Positions 33,041-44,103 of a DNA stretch of 57,244 nt are shown one piece after another. Under the pieces are notes generated by a model that saw nothing but the letters and a program-made list of their open reading frames with translations, made no database searches and was not told where the DNA came from. The stretch is from Actinomycetota bacterium (lineage in GTDB: Bacteria; Actinomycetota; Actinomycetes; Nanopelagicales; Nanopelagicaceae). The DNA is taken from contig WLHB01000004.1 in NCBI GenBank assembly GCA_009702965.1, positions 1 to 57,244 of the forward strand, written 5' to 3'. Position 1 is the first letter of the stretch, and each line of letters begins with the position of its first letter. The position numbers and the translations under genes were made by a program.

Positions 33041-33534
33041 GGTTCGGTTTTCCACCATTGCGGTAATTGCGCGAGTGCTTCATCACCGAGTGGATTTACA
33101 CCAGGACCAGCAGAGAGTGAATGTGCAACGAGTGAATGTAAACACTTCACGCGATTGGGCATTCCTCCCGCAGAGATTCCGTCGACTTCGGGAACATCCA
33201 TCTTCAGCGCAGCACGTGCAGCAAGGTAATCATCGTGGGCGGCAGCGTAAGCTCCTGCAAGTTCGGCATCGGTCTCAAGGCGCTCATTCATTGTGGCCAT
33301 TAACCCAGTTGATTCAAGCGTTGAAATTGCGGCAGTTAGACGAGGGCAGGTGGCATAGTAAAACGTTGGAAATGGTTCGCCGTGGCTAAGGCGTGGAGGT
33401 GTTTCAACAACTGCAGCGTTTCCGCAGGGACAGCGATAAGCAATAGCGTGCACATCGCGCGGAGTGCGGCCAAGTTGGGTTTCAATGCAGGTGAGATCTT
33501 GTGCGGTAACTTTTTTATCGTTGTGATCAATCAT
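33031..33534 (-). CDS. DUF501 protein
   Basis: 167 residues from ATG 33534, which shares its A with the TGA of the previous gene (TGATG). Family features are QLGRTPRDVHAIAYRCPCG (CxC pair), FYYATCPRLTAAIS and GISAGGMPNRVKCLHSLVAHSL; with its cysteines and histidines it may bind metal. The function is unknown across the family. Always between divIC-like and ppx genes in actinobacteria, as here. Confidence 0.92.
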   Translation of the reverse strand: MIDHNDKKVTAQDLTCIETQLGRTPRDVHAIAYRCPCGNAAVVETPPRLSHGEPFPTFYYATCPRLTAAISTLESTGLMATMNERLETDAELAGAYAAAHDDYLAARAALKMDVPEVDGISAGGMPNRVKCLHSLVAHSLSAGPGVNPLGDEALAQLPQWWKTEPCE

Positions 33535-33950
33535 CACTTCTCGCCAGTGACTTGAGTGATCGAGGCGATCATTCTCGTGTACCAAGGTGAGCCATCTTCG
33601 AGTTGATCGGCGACCTTATTTGCAACCACTTCTGGTTCGCCATCTGGTGTTCCGGTGACGATGTACTGACGCTCACCTGGCATCACAAAGTGAAGACGTT
33701 CGCGTGCTTGCGCTTTAACGTATTCAGGATCTTGCCAGCGCATCAACTCAAGGCGGGCTGCTTCAAGGGCTGCGCGGTCATCATTGACTTGTGCCTGCAA
33801 CGCATTGATCTGTGCGCGTTGATTAAAGTAATGCTGAATCGGTGGCGCTAAGACAAGTGCGAAGATAAAGAAGATGGTTACTAGAGCGAAGGTACGTGTT
33901 GAACCAGGGCGTCGCGAAGAAAAAACTCGCTTTGGCTTAGGCCGACGCAC
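33534..33950 (-). CDS. FtsB/DivIC-like septum formation initiator
   Basis: 138 residues: a basic cytoplasmic N-terminus (RRPKPKRVFSSRRPG), one transmembrane helix (about 20-39), then a periplasmic coiled-coil (HYFNQRAQINALQAQVNDDR and onwards) and the conserved LMRWQDPEYVKAQARERL with FVMPGE. A bitopic divisome protein that works with FtsL/FtsQ. GTG 33950 is 22 bases after eno, with AAGGA about nine bases upstream. Confidence 0.9.
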   Translation of the reverse strand: MRRPKPKRVFSSRRPGSTRTFALVTIFFIFALVLAPPIQHYFNQRAQINALQAQVNDDRAALEAARLELMRWQDPEYVKAQARERLHFVMPGERQYIVTGTPDGEPEVVANKVADQLEDGSPWYTRMIASITQVTGEK

Positions 33951-33972
33951 CTGAAGTAATCCTTACCGTCGA

Positions 33973-35274
<1,302 letters not shown>

Positions 35275-35283
35275 TTAAATATT

Positions 35284-35314
35284 CACAATCTGCGCTCAAC
35301 GATGAACGATTGTG
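35284..35314 (-). promoter_or_regulatory. Inverted repeat upstream of eno
   Basis: CACAATC and GATTGTG separated by 17 bases in the gap between mazG and eno; on the minus strand it overlaps a possible -35 TTGAGC, with -10 TAAGTC 16 bases further. It could be an operator or a weak mazG terminator. Confidence 0.3.
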
Positions 35315-35326
35315 CTGGGGCTAATA

Positions 35327-35980
35327 CTACCCTGCCTCAGATTGGCGGATCTTCTCGATCATTTCTCGCGCCTGCCCACGTAGCGCGCTCTCAGGATCAA
35401 TATTGTGTTGATGCGCCCATGCAATTATCGAGGCTAACGCTTCTCCGATTGTGGCTTCACTTGGGGATTGCTCGACGGCTTGAGTAGCAGTTGCGATATC
35501 GGTCATCGGTAGCTCAACTTTATATTTCTCGGCGCGATAGATCAGTTTTTCTACAAGTGGGAGCGCTGGCTGAGCCATCGCAATGCCATCAAGACTTGAT
35601 GTGCGCCCCTTTTCCTTCGCCTTAATTGCTTCCCAGTTTTCGATAACTTCATCCATGTCATCAACTTCAAGGCCCTCAAAGACATGTGGGTGTCGGCGGA
35701 TCAACTTATCTGCAATTAACTTTGCGACATCTTCAATAGAGAATGGATCAGTTGGATGATCTTGTGCCATGCGCGAGTGAAAATACACTTGTAATAAAAC
35801 ATCGCCGAGCTCTTCGCGCATACCAATTCGGTCGCCATCACCGAGCGCATCAATAAATTCGTAAGACTCTTCGAGCAAATACTTTACGAGTGACTCGTGC
35901 GTCTGTTCAGCATCCCATGGACAACCACCGGGTGAACGGAGGCGATCCATCACTTCAGCAAGACGCAGAAGCTCAGACAT
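35327..35980 (-). CDS. mazG: Nucleoside triphosphate pyrophosphohydrolase MazG
   Basis: 217 residues. Sanitises abnormal or damaged NTPs. The MazG domain is SPGGCPWDAEQTHESLVKYL with LLEESYEFIDAL (E-E metal motif) and MREELGDVLLQVYFHSRMA (E-x2-D motif). It is a single-domain form, half the size of two-domain E. coli MazG, as is common in actinobacteria. ATG 35980 lies 23 bases after the SurA-like gene. Confidence 0.93.
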   Translation of the reverse strand: MSELLRLAEVMDRLRSPGGCPWDAEQTHESLVKYLLEESYEFIDALGDGDRIGMREELGDVLLQVYFHSRMAQDHPTDPFSIEDVAKLIADKLIRRHPHVFEGLEVDDMDEVIENWEAIKAKEKGRTSSLDGIAMAQPALPLVEKLIYRAEKYKVELPMTDIATATQAVEQSPSEATIGEALASIIAWAHQHNIDPESALRGQAREMIEKIRQSEAG

Positions 35981-36003
35981 AGTTGGAAGGTCTTCGCTCT
36001 GAA

Positions 36004-36609
36004 TTATTCAGTAGAAGGAGTAACAGCATCGCTGGCAACAACTGCTGCGATGATCTGACCTGTTGTTGCATCCCATTTACCGTAGCGTGGGTTCACATTA
36101 ATCTTGAGCTCAGTTACCTTTTCAACAAAGAGTTCTTGTATGCGCGGTTGAATTTCTTCTTCAGCGAAACCTGTCTGAGCGAGCGCTTGACCAATTTTTT
36201 CGGTAACCAATATTGCACGAAGGTATGGCTCAAGATCTTGTGGTGCAATTGATGCTGCTACGAGTGCTTGTGGAAGTAGCTCTTCGCCGCCAACTTGTTC
36301 AACAATCTCAGCACGGCGTGAAGCAACTTCAGAGTTGGTGACTTCAATCTTGAGATCTTCAGCAACGGCTGTAAAGCCTGCGATAAGTAGTTGGAATTGC
36401 AGTTGATTGCGCACGAGAGTCTCGCCTGTCTCTAACTGCATCTGTGTTGTGTCGACCTTTGCACGCTCAGCCAGGACAACATCTACATTCGCCAAAAGCT
36501 CTGTCGTCGTAATCTTTGTATCGCCAAGAGTCAGAGCAGAGTCAACATTTGAGCATCCAGTAAGGACGAGTGCGGTTGCAAGTGCCAGAGCAGTCAGGAT
36601 CTTCTTCAC
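36004..36609 (-). CDS. SurA-N-domain lipoprotein (peptidyl-prolyl isomerase-like chaperone)
   Basis: 201 residues from GTG 36609, which overlaps the mfd stop (GTGA). Signal peptide with lipobox LTGC (KKILTALALATALVLTGCSN), so anchored outside the membrane. The body matches the SurA N-terminal chaperone region: VTNSEVASRRAEIVEQVGG, then ALVAASIAPQDLEPYLRAIL; a parvulin domain is not visible and residues 175-180 NPRYGKWD match the usual end. It occupies the lpqU-like place between mfd/mazG and eno. Probably folds secreted proteins. Confidence 0.82.
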   Translation of the reverse strand: MKKILTALALATALVLTGCSNVDSALTLGDTKITTTELLANVDVVLAERAKVDTTQMQLETGETLVRNQLQFQLLIAGFTAVAEDLKIEVTNSEVASRRAEIVEQVGGEELLPQALVAASIAPQDLEPYLRAILVTEKIGQALAQTGFAEEEIQPRIQELFVEKVTELKINVNPRYGKWDATTGQIIAAVVASDAVTPSTE

Positions 36610-39600
36610 GGTTTTCTCTCTTTCGTCGTTAACTCTTCCAGGGCCGTGGATATCCAGACCAGGAGAGAAGTATCCCCCATCTGAGGAGATAGATTGGACG
36701 GGCTCCACCCGCTGGGTTTAGGAATCGTCACCATCACGCTATCTGTCGCATTCTTATAGAGAGATCCTGGGTATAGACGGGTGAGGCGTAACTGTTTCGA
36801 TTCAGGAAGAGGCAGCGGGGTAATCCGTAGATATTTGCCGGTTGAGACTAATTCGGTGATGCCGAGCGCCTTTGCCTGAGCTCGTAGCGCAGCAACTTTA
36901 AGTAAGACTTGCGCTTCTTCGGGCAATGGTCCAAATCGATCGTGCAATTCACCTTCGATGGCATCTACATCTGATTGTGTCGCAACATCGGCAAGGCGAC
37001 GATAGAGATCTAGTCGAAGTCTTTCACCCGGAACATATTCAGCCGAAAGATGTGCGTTAACTGGTAACTCAACTTTACACTCGTGATTTTTCTCATCCGT
37101 TGCGATGATTCCTGCTTTGTAATCATGTACCGCTTCGCCAACCATGCGCATGTAAAGGTCGAATCCCACATCTGCAATATGACCAGATTGCTCACCGCCC
37201 AAAAGATTTCCTGCGCCACGAATCTCTAGATCTTTTAGCGCAACTCGCATACCTGCACCTAGGTCTGTATTTGTGGCAATCGTCTTGAGGCGATCGAGTG
37301 CGACTTCAGAAATTGGTTGATCTGCCGGGTAAAGGAAGTACGCGTAGGCGCGTTCGCGTCCACGACCGACTCTTCCTCGCAATTGGTGAAGTTGTGAGAG
37401 ACCAAAGTTATCGGCGCGTTCAACGATCAGAGTATTTGCATTAGCAATATCGAGACCGCTCTCCACAATTGTTGTGCAGACAAGTACATCAAAGTCTCGA
37501 TTCCAGAATGCAAGAATCACATCTTCCAGTGCACCTTCACTCATCTGTCCATGTGCAACGCGAATTCGCGCCTCAGGGACAAGGTCTTGAATCTTTGCAG
37601 CGGCACGATCGATTGATTCCACTCGATTGTGCAGATAAAAAATCTGACCATCACGTAAAAGTTCACGATGGATTGCCGCCCGTATCTGGGCATCATCTGC
37701 CGGACCCACATAGGTCAAAATCGGATGGCGCTCTTCAGGTGGTGTAGTGATCGTTGACATCTCACGGATACCAGTCACAGCCATCTCAAGTGTGCGTGGA
37801 ATCGGTGTTGCAGACATCGCTAAAACATCCACTGTTGTGCGTAATTTCTTCAGGGATTCTTTCTGTTCAACTCCAAAGCGTTGCTCTTCATCAACAATGA
37901 CCAGGCCAAGATCCTTGAAAACAACATCCTGTGAGAGCAAACGGTGGGTTCCGATAATGACATCAGCGCTGCCATTGAGCGTTTCATCAAGGATCGCCTT
38001 CGCCTCTTTCACGCTATTAAAGCGCGATAAGCCCGCAACTTTGATTGGGAAACCTGCATAACGCTCTGCAAAAGTCTTTGTATGTTGCTGAACAAGAAGA
38101 GTTGTGGGAACAAGCACCGCAACTTGTTTTCCATCTTGCACGGCCTTGAAGGCGGCGCGAATTGCGATCTCAGTCTTTCCATATCCAACATCACCGCAGA
38201 TGATGCGATCCATGGGATACGGGCGTTCCATATCCAGTTTCACATCTTCAATGGTGGAGAGTTGATCAGGAGTTTCAATGTAAGAGAAGGCATCTTCTAG
38301 CTCTCGCTGCCATGGCGTATCGGGTGAGAAGGCAAACCCTGGCGCACTTGTACGCGCTGCATACAATCTAATGAGTTCACCAGCAATTGCCTTTACCGCT
38401 TTACGTGCACGTCCCTTTGCCTTCTGCCATTCACCGCTACCAATTCGGTGAACTGTTGGGGATTCACCACCGATGTACTTACTCACTTGTTCAAGCGAAT
38501 CGGTCGGAACAAAGATGCGGTCCCCTGGTTGTCCACGCTTTGCCGATGCATACTCAATTACAAGATATTCACGAGTCACGGTATTGACAGTGCGCGCTGT
38601 CATTTCAATATAGCGACCGATTCCATGTTGTTCGTGAACTATAAAATCTCCAGCTTTGAGTTCAAGTGGATCAACGGCCTGCTTACGCTTTGATGGCATC
38701 TTTGCACTATCGCGCCCACTTGATTTGCTGCCCGAGAGATCGCGCTCTGTGACATAGAGAATTCCAGAGTCTTCAGATGAGAAGCCATAAGCGATTGTTG
38801 ATTGGCAGAGATGTATCGCACCTTTAGCCGGAATCTCATTGAGTGATTGCATAACCTTGACCGGCAAATCTGCAGCGCGGAATACGCCTGCAAATCGTTC
38901 GATCATGCCATGTCCTGATGCTGAGAAGATAACGCTCTGCTGCGTTGAGAGCCCTGTGCGCAGTAACTCGATGACCCGATCACTATCGCCGCGCATAGGT
39001 TCTATCGCAGTGAAATCTAAGAATGTGGCACTTGTATCAAGGTCGCTACCAAAGCTATTAAGTGATCTAGCGGTAAGGCCCGCTTCCACAATTACTGCAT
39101 GCAGTTCATCCCAATCAAGATATGTTGTAGCTTCAACTGGAAGAGGCGCAGTAGCACCGATTGATGCGCCCGACCAAGCGGCCTGAAAGAACTCGTCATT
39201 GGTAGCAATAAGGTCTGCAGTACGCGATTTGATTCGTTCGTCATCAATAAAAATCACTTCACTCTTTGTAGGCATGCGCGAAGTAATCGTCTCAAGTTCA
39301 TCGATGAGCATCGGAACTAGGGATTCCATTCCATCGCATGAAATTCCTTGAGCAATTTTTCCAAGAATCTCTGAGGCCGATGGATATTTATTCTCGAGTT
39401 TGCCGGCACGTTCCTGAACTTCGGGCGTCAGAATGAATTCGCGGCAAGGAAGAATTTCAATCTTCTCAGTAACAGGGGTTTGGGTACGCTGATCAGAGAC
39501 ATCGAAGTACTTCATCTCTTCAATTTCATCACCGAAGAAATCAATGCGCACGGGATGAATGGCTAGAGGGAAGAACACGTCAATAATTCCACCGCGAACA

Positions 39601-40094
39601 GCAAACTCTCCACGCTTTTCAACAAGATCAGTTCTGGAGTAAGCGTTTAAAACCAAATGCTCAACGAGGCTAGTCAGTGAGATTTCTTGCCCTACTTCTA
39701 GCGTAAGTAACGGTTGTGAGGAGACCGCCGAAATAAATCTGTGAATTGCTCCTCGCACCGGTGTGATCACAATTGGATGGAGAGCGTGCGGTGTTGCCAA
39801 TGAGTTCAGCGTGGCAACTCGACGCGCCACTGTGTCACTGCGTGGACTTAAGCGTTCATGAGGAAGTGTTTCCCAGGCAGGAAATTCAAGAACCACATCA
39901 TGTAATTCACGTAGCTCGTGTGCCAAATCTTCTGCGCTGCGTGAAGAACTTGTGATGACAAGTAAGGGGCGCTCTTTTGCACGAGCTGCAAGAAGAAATG
40001 GGTATGACGAACTTGGTGCAATAATTTTGCTTGAGTGAAGCAGCGCGTCATTGACCTCTGGGTTTATCTCGATGGCTGAGATAACACCGCGCAT
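36606..40094 (-). CDS. mfd: Transcription-repair coupling factor Mfd
   Basis: 1162 residues. Removes stalled RNA polymerase from lesions and recruits UvrA. Domains in order: UvrB-like region (1-350, PLLVITSSSRSAEDLAHELR), RNA-polymerase-interacting domain (about 480-550, DFIVHEQHGIGRYIEM), RecG-like motor (Walker A CGDVGYGKTE at about 633, DEEQ box at about 733, then LHQLRGRVGRGRERAYAYF), and the C-terminal TRCF domain. ATG 40094 has GGGGGG six bases upstream. Divergent from ppc. Confidence 0.97.
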   Translation of the reverse strand: MRGVISAIEINPEVNDALLHSSKIIAPSSSYPFLLAARAKERPLLVITSSSRSAEDLAHELRELHDVVLEFPAWETLPHERLSPRSDTVARRVATLNSLATPHALHPIVITPVRGAIHRFISAVSSQPLLTLEVGQEISLTSLVEHLVLNAYSRTDLVEKRGEFAVRGGIIDVFFPLAIHPVRIDFFGDEIEEMKYFDVSDQRTQTPVTEKIEILPCREFILTPEVQERAGKLENKYPSASEILGKIAQGISCDGMESLVPMLIDELETITSRMPTKSEVIFIDDERIKSRTADLIATNDEFFQAAWSGASIGATAPLPVEATTYLDWDELHAVIVEAGLTARSLNSFGSDLDTSATFLDFTAIEPMRGDSDRVIELLRTGLSTQQSVIFSASGHGMIERFAGVFRAADLPVKVMQSLNEIPAKGAIHLCQSTIAYGFSSEDSGILYVTERDLSGSKSSGRDSAKMPSKRKQAVDPLELKAGDFIVHEQHGIGRYIEMTARTVNTVTREYLVIEYASAKRGQPGDRIFVPTDSLEQVSKYIGGESPTVHRIGSGEWQKAKGRARKAVKAIAGELIRLYAARTSAPGFAFSPDTPWQRELEDAFSYIETPDQLSTIEDVKLDMERPYPMDRIICGDVGYGKTEIAIRAAFKAVQDGKQVAVLVPTTLLVQQHTKTFAERYAGFPIKVAGLSRFNSVKEAKAILDETLNGSADVIIGTHRLLSQDVVFKDLGLVIVDEEQRFGVEQKESLKKLRTTVDVLAMSATPIPRTLEMAVTGIREMSTITTPPEERHPILTYVGPADDAQIRAAIHRELLRDGQIFYLHNRVESIDRAAAKIQDLVPEARIRVAHGQMSEGALEDVILAFWNRDFDVLVCTTIVESGLDIANANTLIVERADNFGLSQLHQLRGRVGRGRERAYAYFLYPADQPISEVALDRLKTIATNTDLGAGMRVALKDLEIRGAGNLLGGEQSGHIADVGFDLYMRMVGEAVHDYKAGIIATDEKNHECKVELPVNAHLSAEYVPGERLRLDLYRRLADVATQSDVDAIEGELHDRFGPLPEEAQVLLKVAALRAQAKALGITELVSTGKYLRITPLPLPESKQLRLTRLYPGSLYKNATDSVMVTIPKPSGWSPSNLSPQMGDTSLLVWISTALEELTTKERKP

Positions 40095-40123
40095 ATTTCA
40101 CCCCCCAATAGCAACTGGCCCCG

Positions 40124-40139
40124 CTTGGTCAAGACCAGG
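40124..40139. promoter_or_regulatory. Palindrome between mfd and ppc
   Basis: CTTGGTC-AA-GACCAGG (one G-T pair). On the minus strand it overlaps TTGACC, a good -35 for mfd, with TATTGG 16 bases downstream. It fits an operator for mfd or a shared site of the divergent pair. Confidence 0.35.
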
Positions 40140-40187
40140 GGGCTATGAGCAAAGTCTACGGTGTGTGCGATGCACAGATTTCCCTGC

Positions 40188-40193
40188 GAGAAT
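40188..40193 (+). promoter_or_regulatory. Leaderless -10 element of ppc
   Basis: GAGAAT followed by atgcgc and the ATG at 40200. Same hexamer and distance as at 12384-12393 and before tRNA-Gln. Confidence 0.5.
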
Positions 40194-40199
40194 ATGCGC

Positions 40200-42890
40200 A
40201 TGACAAATCAGGATGAGTCGCTGCGCGCTGATGTGCGTCGATTAGGCGATCTCCTTGGTCAAACCCTCGTCCGTCAAGAAGGGCAAGAGCTTCTCGATCT
40301 GGTTGAAAGCGTGCGAAAGGCTGTACGCGAAGGAACTGGCGGAGAAGTTCTTAAGGATTTATCGGTAGATGATTCGATCCAGCTCGTTCGAGCATTTAGT
40401 ACTTATTTTCATTTGGCAAATGTCGCCGAGCAGGTAAACCGAGTACGTATTATTTCAGAATCTCGCGAGTTCAACGGTTCATGGATTTCGCGTGCTGTAG
40501 ATAAAATCATCGAAGCACAGAAGGCTCAACTTCCTGGTCATCAATTTACACAAAGCGATCTTGAGCAATGGATCAGCGAACTTAGCGTGCGCCCAGTGTT
40601 TACCGCTCACCCAACAGAGGCTGCCCGCCGATCAATTCTCAATAAACTTGGAGAGATTTCGCGCCTTCTTGATTTACCAAAAAGTGTGACAAATACACAA
40701 TCACTGGCTGAAATTGTTGATCTGCTATGGCAGACAGATGAATTACGCGTTGATCGCCCTGAACCACTTGATGAAGCGATGAACGCTCTTTATTATCTAG
40801 ATGATCTTGCTCGCACGACAGTGCCAGAAGTTCTTAATGAGTTTGCGCACGAGTTAAAGCGCTTAGGTGTTGATTTACCAGTTACTGCCAAGCCGCTCAC
40901 ATTTGGAACGTGGATTGGTGGTGATCGCGATGGCAATCCAAATATCACTCCTGAGATCACTAAGGCTGCTGTTATTCTCCAAGTGGGCCACGCCATTCGA
41001 ACAACAATCGCCGCGATGGATCAATTGCGACAGATGCTTTCAGTCTCTACCCGAATTATCGGTGCGACTCCTGAACTTTCTGCTTCTGTTGAGGAAGATT
41101 TAAAACACATTCCTGAGTTTGAACCACGTTTTCGTCGACTTAATACGCAAGAGCCATACCGTTTAAAGGCGACAGCAATTGTTCATCGCTTAGCGCTCAC
41201 TCGTGAACGCCATGCTCAGGGCACCCCTCATGTACCGCATCGTGATTACAAAGATACTGCCGAACTATTAGCTGACTTAACGTTGATGCGTGATTCACTC
41301 TTTGCTCACCGTGGCGAGTTAATCGCTACGGGTTTACTTGAAAGAACTATTCGCTCGGTTGCGGCCTTTGGAATAACACATGCAACCCTTGATATTCGTG
41401 AGCATTCTGATGCCCACCATACAGCTCTTTCTCAGATTATCGGTGGTTCATATTCAACACAGAGCCACGAAGAACGCTTTAAAACTCTCGTGGCATTACT
41501 TGCAGAGCCAACGAACCAGCAGACCGCATCGCTTACCGGAAATGATGCAAAGACCTTTAACACCTTTGTCGTAATCAACGAATTGATTGAGGATTTCGGA
41601 CCAGAGATTATTGAGACCTACATCGTCTCGATGACAAAGGGTGCTGACGATCTGATCGCTGCAACGGTGCTTGCTAAATGGGCTGGGTTGGTTGATGTAT
41701 CGGCAGATCGTGCAAAGATCGGATTTGCACCTCTACTCGAAACTGTTGCCGAACTGCGTGCAGCAGGTGAGATTCTCGAAACACTTTTATCTGATCCGAC
41801 ATATCGAAAAGTTGTTGAACTTCGTGGAAATATCCAAGAAGTCATGTTGGGATACTCTGATTCGAATAAAGATGCGGGAATTGCAACAAGTCAGTGGGAG
41901 ATTCACCGCGCACAGCGTCAGCTTCGTGATGTTGCAATGAAATACGGAGTCCGCCTTCGTTTATTCCACGGTCGCGGAGGATCTGTTGGTCGCGGTGGCG
42001 GCCCTACGTATGAAGCTCTTGTCGCTCTTCCTTGGGGATCTATTGATGGTGAAATCAAAGTAACCGAACAAGGTGAAGTAATTAGCGATAAGTATTCATT
42101 ACCTGCATTAGCCCGCGAGAATGTCGAACTTACGTTGGCGGCATCACTTGAAGCAACGATTTTAAACCGTGCTCCACGACAAGATAAAAAAGAGTTAGAG
42201 CGTTGGAATCTCTGCATGGATGTCATCTCTAATGCTTCTTTTGCGCAATACCGAAAGTTGGTCGATCATCCTGATCTTCCCGCTTATTTCTACGCCTCAA
42301 CACCAGTAGAACAACTCGGAAATCTATTCCTTGGTTCACGCCCATCGCGCAGGCCAGATGCGACATCAGGTCTGGGATCTTTACGCGCGATTCCTTGGGT
42401 ATTCGGATGGACCCAATCACGACAAATTGTGCCGGGCTGGTTTGGTGTGGGGTCAGGACTTAAGGCCGCACGTGATGCTGGTAAGAGCGATGATATGAAA
42501 TCGATGCTTAAAGATTGGCACTTCTTCCATACATTTATCAGCAATGTAGAGATGACGCTGGCTAAGACCGATTTAGTTACAGCTCGTCGTTATGTAGAAA
42601 CTCTTGTTCCGAAAGAGCTTCACCACTTCCTTGATGAGATCACTGCAGAATTCGAACTCACTGTTTCAGAGATTCTGTTGCTCACCCAGAAAGATTCGCT
42701 CTTGAGCGAACAACCTGTCCTGGCACGCACGCTACAAGTACGCGATGCCTATCTTTCACCTCTGCACTTGCTGCAGATCAACCTTCTACAGCGCGTGCGC
42801 GCTAAGGGTGACTCTGCAGATCCAACGCTGATTCGTGCGCTTCTGCTGACGATCAATGGTGTTGCTGCAGGCCTTCGAAATACTGGCTGA
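40200..42890 (+). CDS. ppc: Phosphoenolpyruvate carboxylase
   Basis: About 896 residues. Makes oxaloacetate from PEP and bicarbonate, the anaplerotic feed of the TCA cycle. Key motifs are VFTAHPTEAARRS (catalytic His, about 137), GTWIGGDRDGNPNIT, MLGYSDSNKDAGI, LFHGRGGSVGRGGGP and the C-terminal RNTG. The ATG at 40200 is chosen because GAGAAT lies six bases upstream; ATG 40194 and 40161 are in frame but lack any signal. One base separates its stop from the convergent pth stop. Confidence 0.96.
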   Translation: MTNQDESLRADVRRLGDLLGQTLVRQEGQELLDLVESVRKAVREGTGGEVLKDLSVDDSIQLVRAFSTYFHLANVAEQVNRVRIISESREFNGSWISRAVDKIIEAQKAQLPGHQFTQSDLEQWISELSVRPVFTAHPTEAARRSILNKLGEISRLLDLPKSVTNTQSLAEIVDLLWQTDELRVDRPEPLDEAMNALYYLDDLARTTVPEVLNEFAHELKRLGVDLPVTAKPLTFGTWIGGDRDGNPNITPEITKAAVILQVGHAIRTTIAAMDQLRQMLSVSTRIIGATPELSASVEEDLKHIPEFEPRFRRLNTQEPYRLKATAIVHRLALTRERHAQGTPHVPHRDYKDTAELLADLTLMRDSLFAHRGELIATGLLERTIRSVAAFGITHATLDIREHSDAHHTALSQIIGGSYSTQSHEERFKTLVALLAEPTNQQTASLTGNDAKTFNTFVVINELIEDFGPEIIETYIVSMTKGADDLIAATVLAKWAGLVDVSADRAKIGFAPLLETVAELRAAGEILETLLSDPTYRKVVELRGNIQEVMLGYSDSNKDAGIATSQWEIHRAQRQLRDVAMKYGVRLRLFHGRGGSVGRGGGPTYEALVALPWGSIDGEIKVTEQGEVISDKYSLPALARENVELTLAASLEATILNRAPRQDKKELERWNLCMDVISNASFAQYRKLVDHPDLPAYFYASTPVEQLGNLFLGSRPSRRPDATSGLGSLRAIPWVFGWTQSRQIVPGWFGVGSGLKAARDAGKSDDMKSMLKDWHFFHTFISNVEMTLAKTDLVTARRYVETLVPKELHHFLDEITAEFELTVSEILLLTQKDSLLSEQPVLARTLQVRDAYLSPLHLLQINLLQRVRAKGDSADPTLIRALLLTINGVAAGLRNTG

Positions 42891-42891
42891 T

Positions 42892-43467
42892 CTAGGAATT
42901 AAATTTTGATTGGGTGAAATCAAGCCCTTTTTCGATCAGGGATTCAACAACATCACTGCCTCGATCAATGAATTCTCCGAGAGACAGTTTTTCTTCCTTA
43001 CTGAATTGCTTCAAGACAAAGTCTGCTGGATCTTGTTGACCCATTGGGCGGCCGATACCTAGACGAATTCGATAGTAATCAGGGGTATCAAAGGCAGAGG
43101 TCATTGATTTCAAACCGTTGTGGCCATTGTCGCCGCCGCCTAACTTGCTGCGGATAACTGAATATCCGATATCTAACTCATCGTGCAAGACAATAATCTT
43201 TGCGGGTTCAACTGAGTAAAAGTTAGCAAGAGCCTTTATTGGCCCGCCAGTTTCATTCATATAACTATTTGATTTAGCGAGAATTACTGGATGCGCATCA
43301 ACACCAACGCCTAATTTATAGGCAGCAATTTGGGTGCGAGATTTGTGATTTGCAAGCTTTACATTGTGGCGTTTTAAAAGATGGTCAATAACCATCTGAC
43401 CCACATTGTGACGGGTGGCAGCGTATTGATCCCCTGGATTACCAAGGCCCACTACCAACCACGTCAT
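42892..43467 (-). CDS. pth: Peptidyl-tRNA hydrolase
   Basis: 191 residues. Recycles peptidyl-tRNA dropped by ribosomes. VVGLGNPGDQYAATRHNVGQ contains N10 and catalytic H20; SNSYMNETGGPIKAL and LHDELDIGYSVIRSKLGGGD (catalytic Asp) complete the site, then GHNGLKSM. Follows rplY by 18 bases on the same strand, the usual actinobacterial rplY-pth pair. Confidence 0.96.
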   Translation of the reverse strand: MTWLVVGLGNPGDQYAATRHNVGQMVIDHLLKRHNVKLANHKSRTQIAAYKLGVGVDAHPVILAKSNSYMNETGGPIKALANFYSVEPAKIIVLHDELDIGYSVIRSKLGGGDNGHNGLKSMTSAFDTPDYYRIRLGIGRPMGQQDPADFVLKQFSKEEKLSLGEFIDRGSDVVESLIEKGLDFTQSKFNS

Positions 43468-43485
43468 AATGAGAAAGGGTACGGG

Positions 43486-44103
43486 TTAAGCGTCTTTCTT
43501 TTCAGCATCTGCAGCAGGTGCCGCAGCATCTGTTGCTACTGGAGCTGCTACCTCTTCTACCGCCGCTGTTGAACGCTCAGACAAGTGAACGATAATCATC
43601 TTTGGATCGCTCACAAGAGTTGTGCCTGCAGGAAGAACAACCTCTGATGCATAACGTGATGTTCCAGCTGACATTCCTTCAATATCAAGTGTGACGAACT
43701 TAGGAATAGATGTTGCTTCAGCTTCAACTTCGATTGTGTGGTTAACGTGCTCAAGGATGCCGTCTGGATCGTGCTTTCCTTCAGTGTGAACAGGAACGTC
43801 AACGGTAACTTTCTCACCACGACGAACAAGTACGAGGTCGATGTGCTCGAGGATCTGCTTAAGTGGATGGCGAACTACTGACTTTGGAAGTGTGAGTTCA
43901 ACCTTTCCATCAATATCAATGTTAAGGAGAACGTTTGACTCCTTGAGGGCTACGCCAAGTTCGCGTGCTGGCAATGTGATGTGAAGCGGCTTCTCTCCAT
44001 GGCCGTAGATAACTGCTGGGACAAGTCCTGCAACGCGTGCACGACGTGAAGCACCTTTACCGAATTCGGTACGTGATGTTCCCTTGATTGATACTTCTGC
44101 CAT
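43486..44103 (-). CDS. rplY: 50S ribosomal protein L25/general stress protein Ctc
   Basis: 205 residues, the longer two-domain Ctc/TL5 form: a 5S-rRNA-binding N-terminal domain (about 1-95, RTEFGKGASRRARVAGLVPAV, VIYGHGEKPLHI) and a beta C-terminal domain (SIPKFVTLDIEGMSAG), ending in an Ala/Val/Glu-rich acidic tail (about 178-205). AAGGGAG lies seven bases before the ATG. A stem-loop lies in the leader (44130-44165). Confidence 0.95.
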   Translation of the reverse strand: MAEVSIKGTSRTEFGKGASRRARVAGLVPAVIYGHGEKPLHITLPARELGVALKESNVLLNIDIDGKVELTLPKSVVRHPLKQILEHIDLVLVRRGEKVTVDVPVHTEGKHDPDGILEHVNHTIEVEAEATSIPKFVTLDIEGMSAGTSRYASEVVLPAGTTLVSDPKMIIVHLSERSTAAVEEVAAPVATDAAAPAADAEKKDA

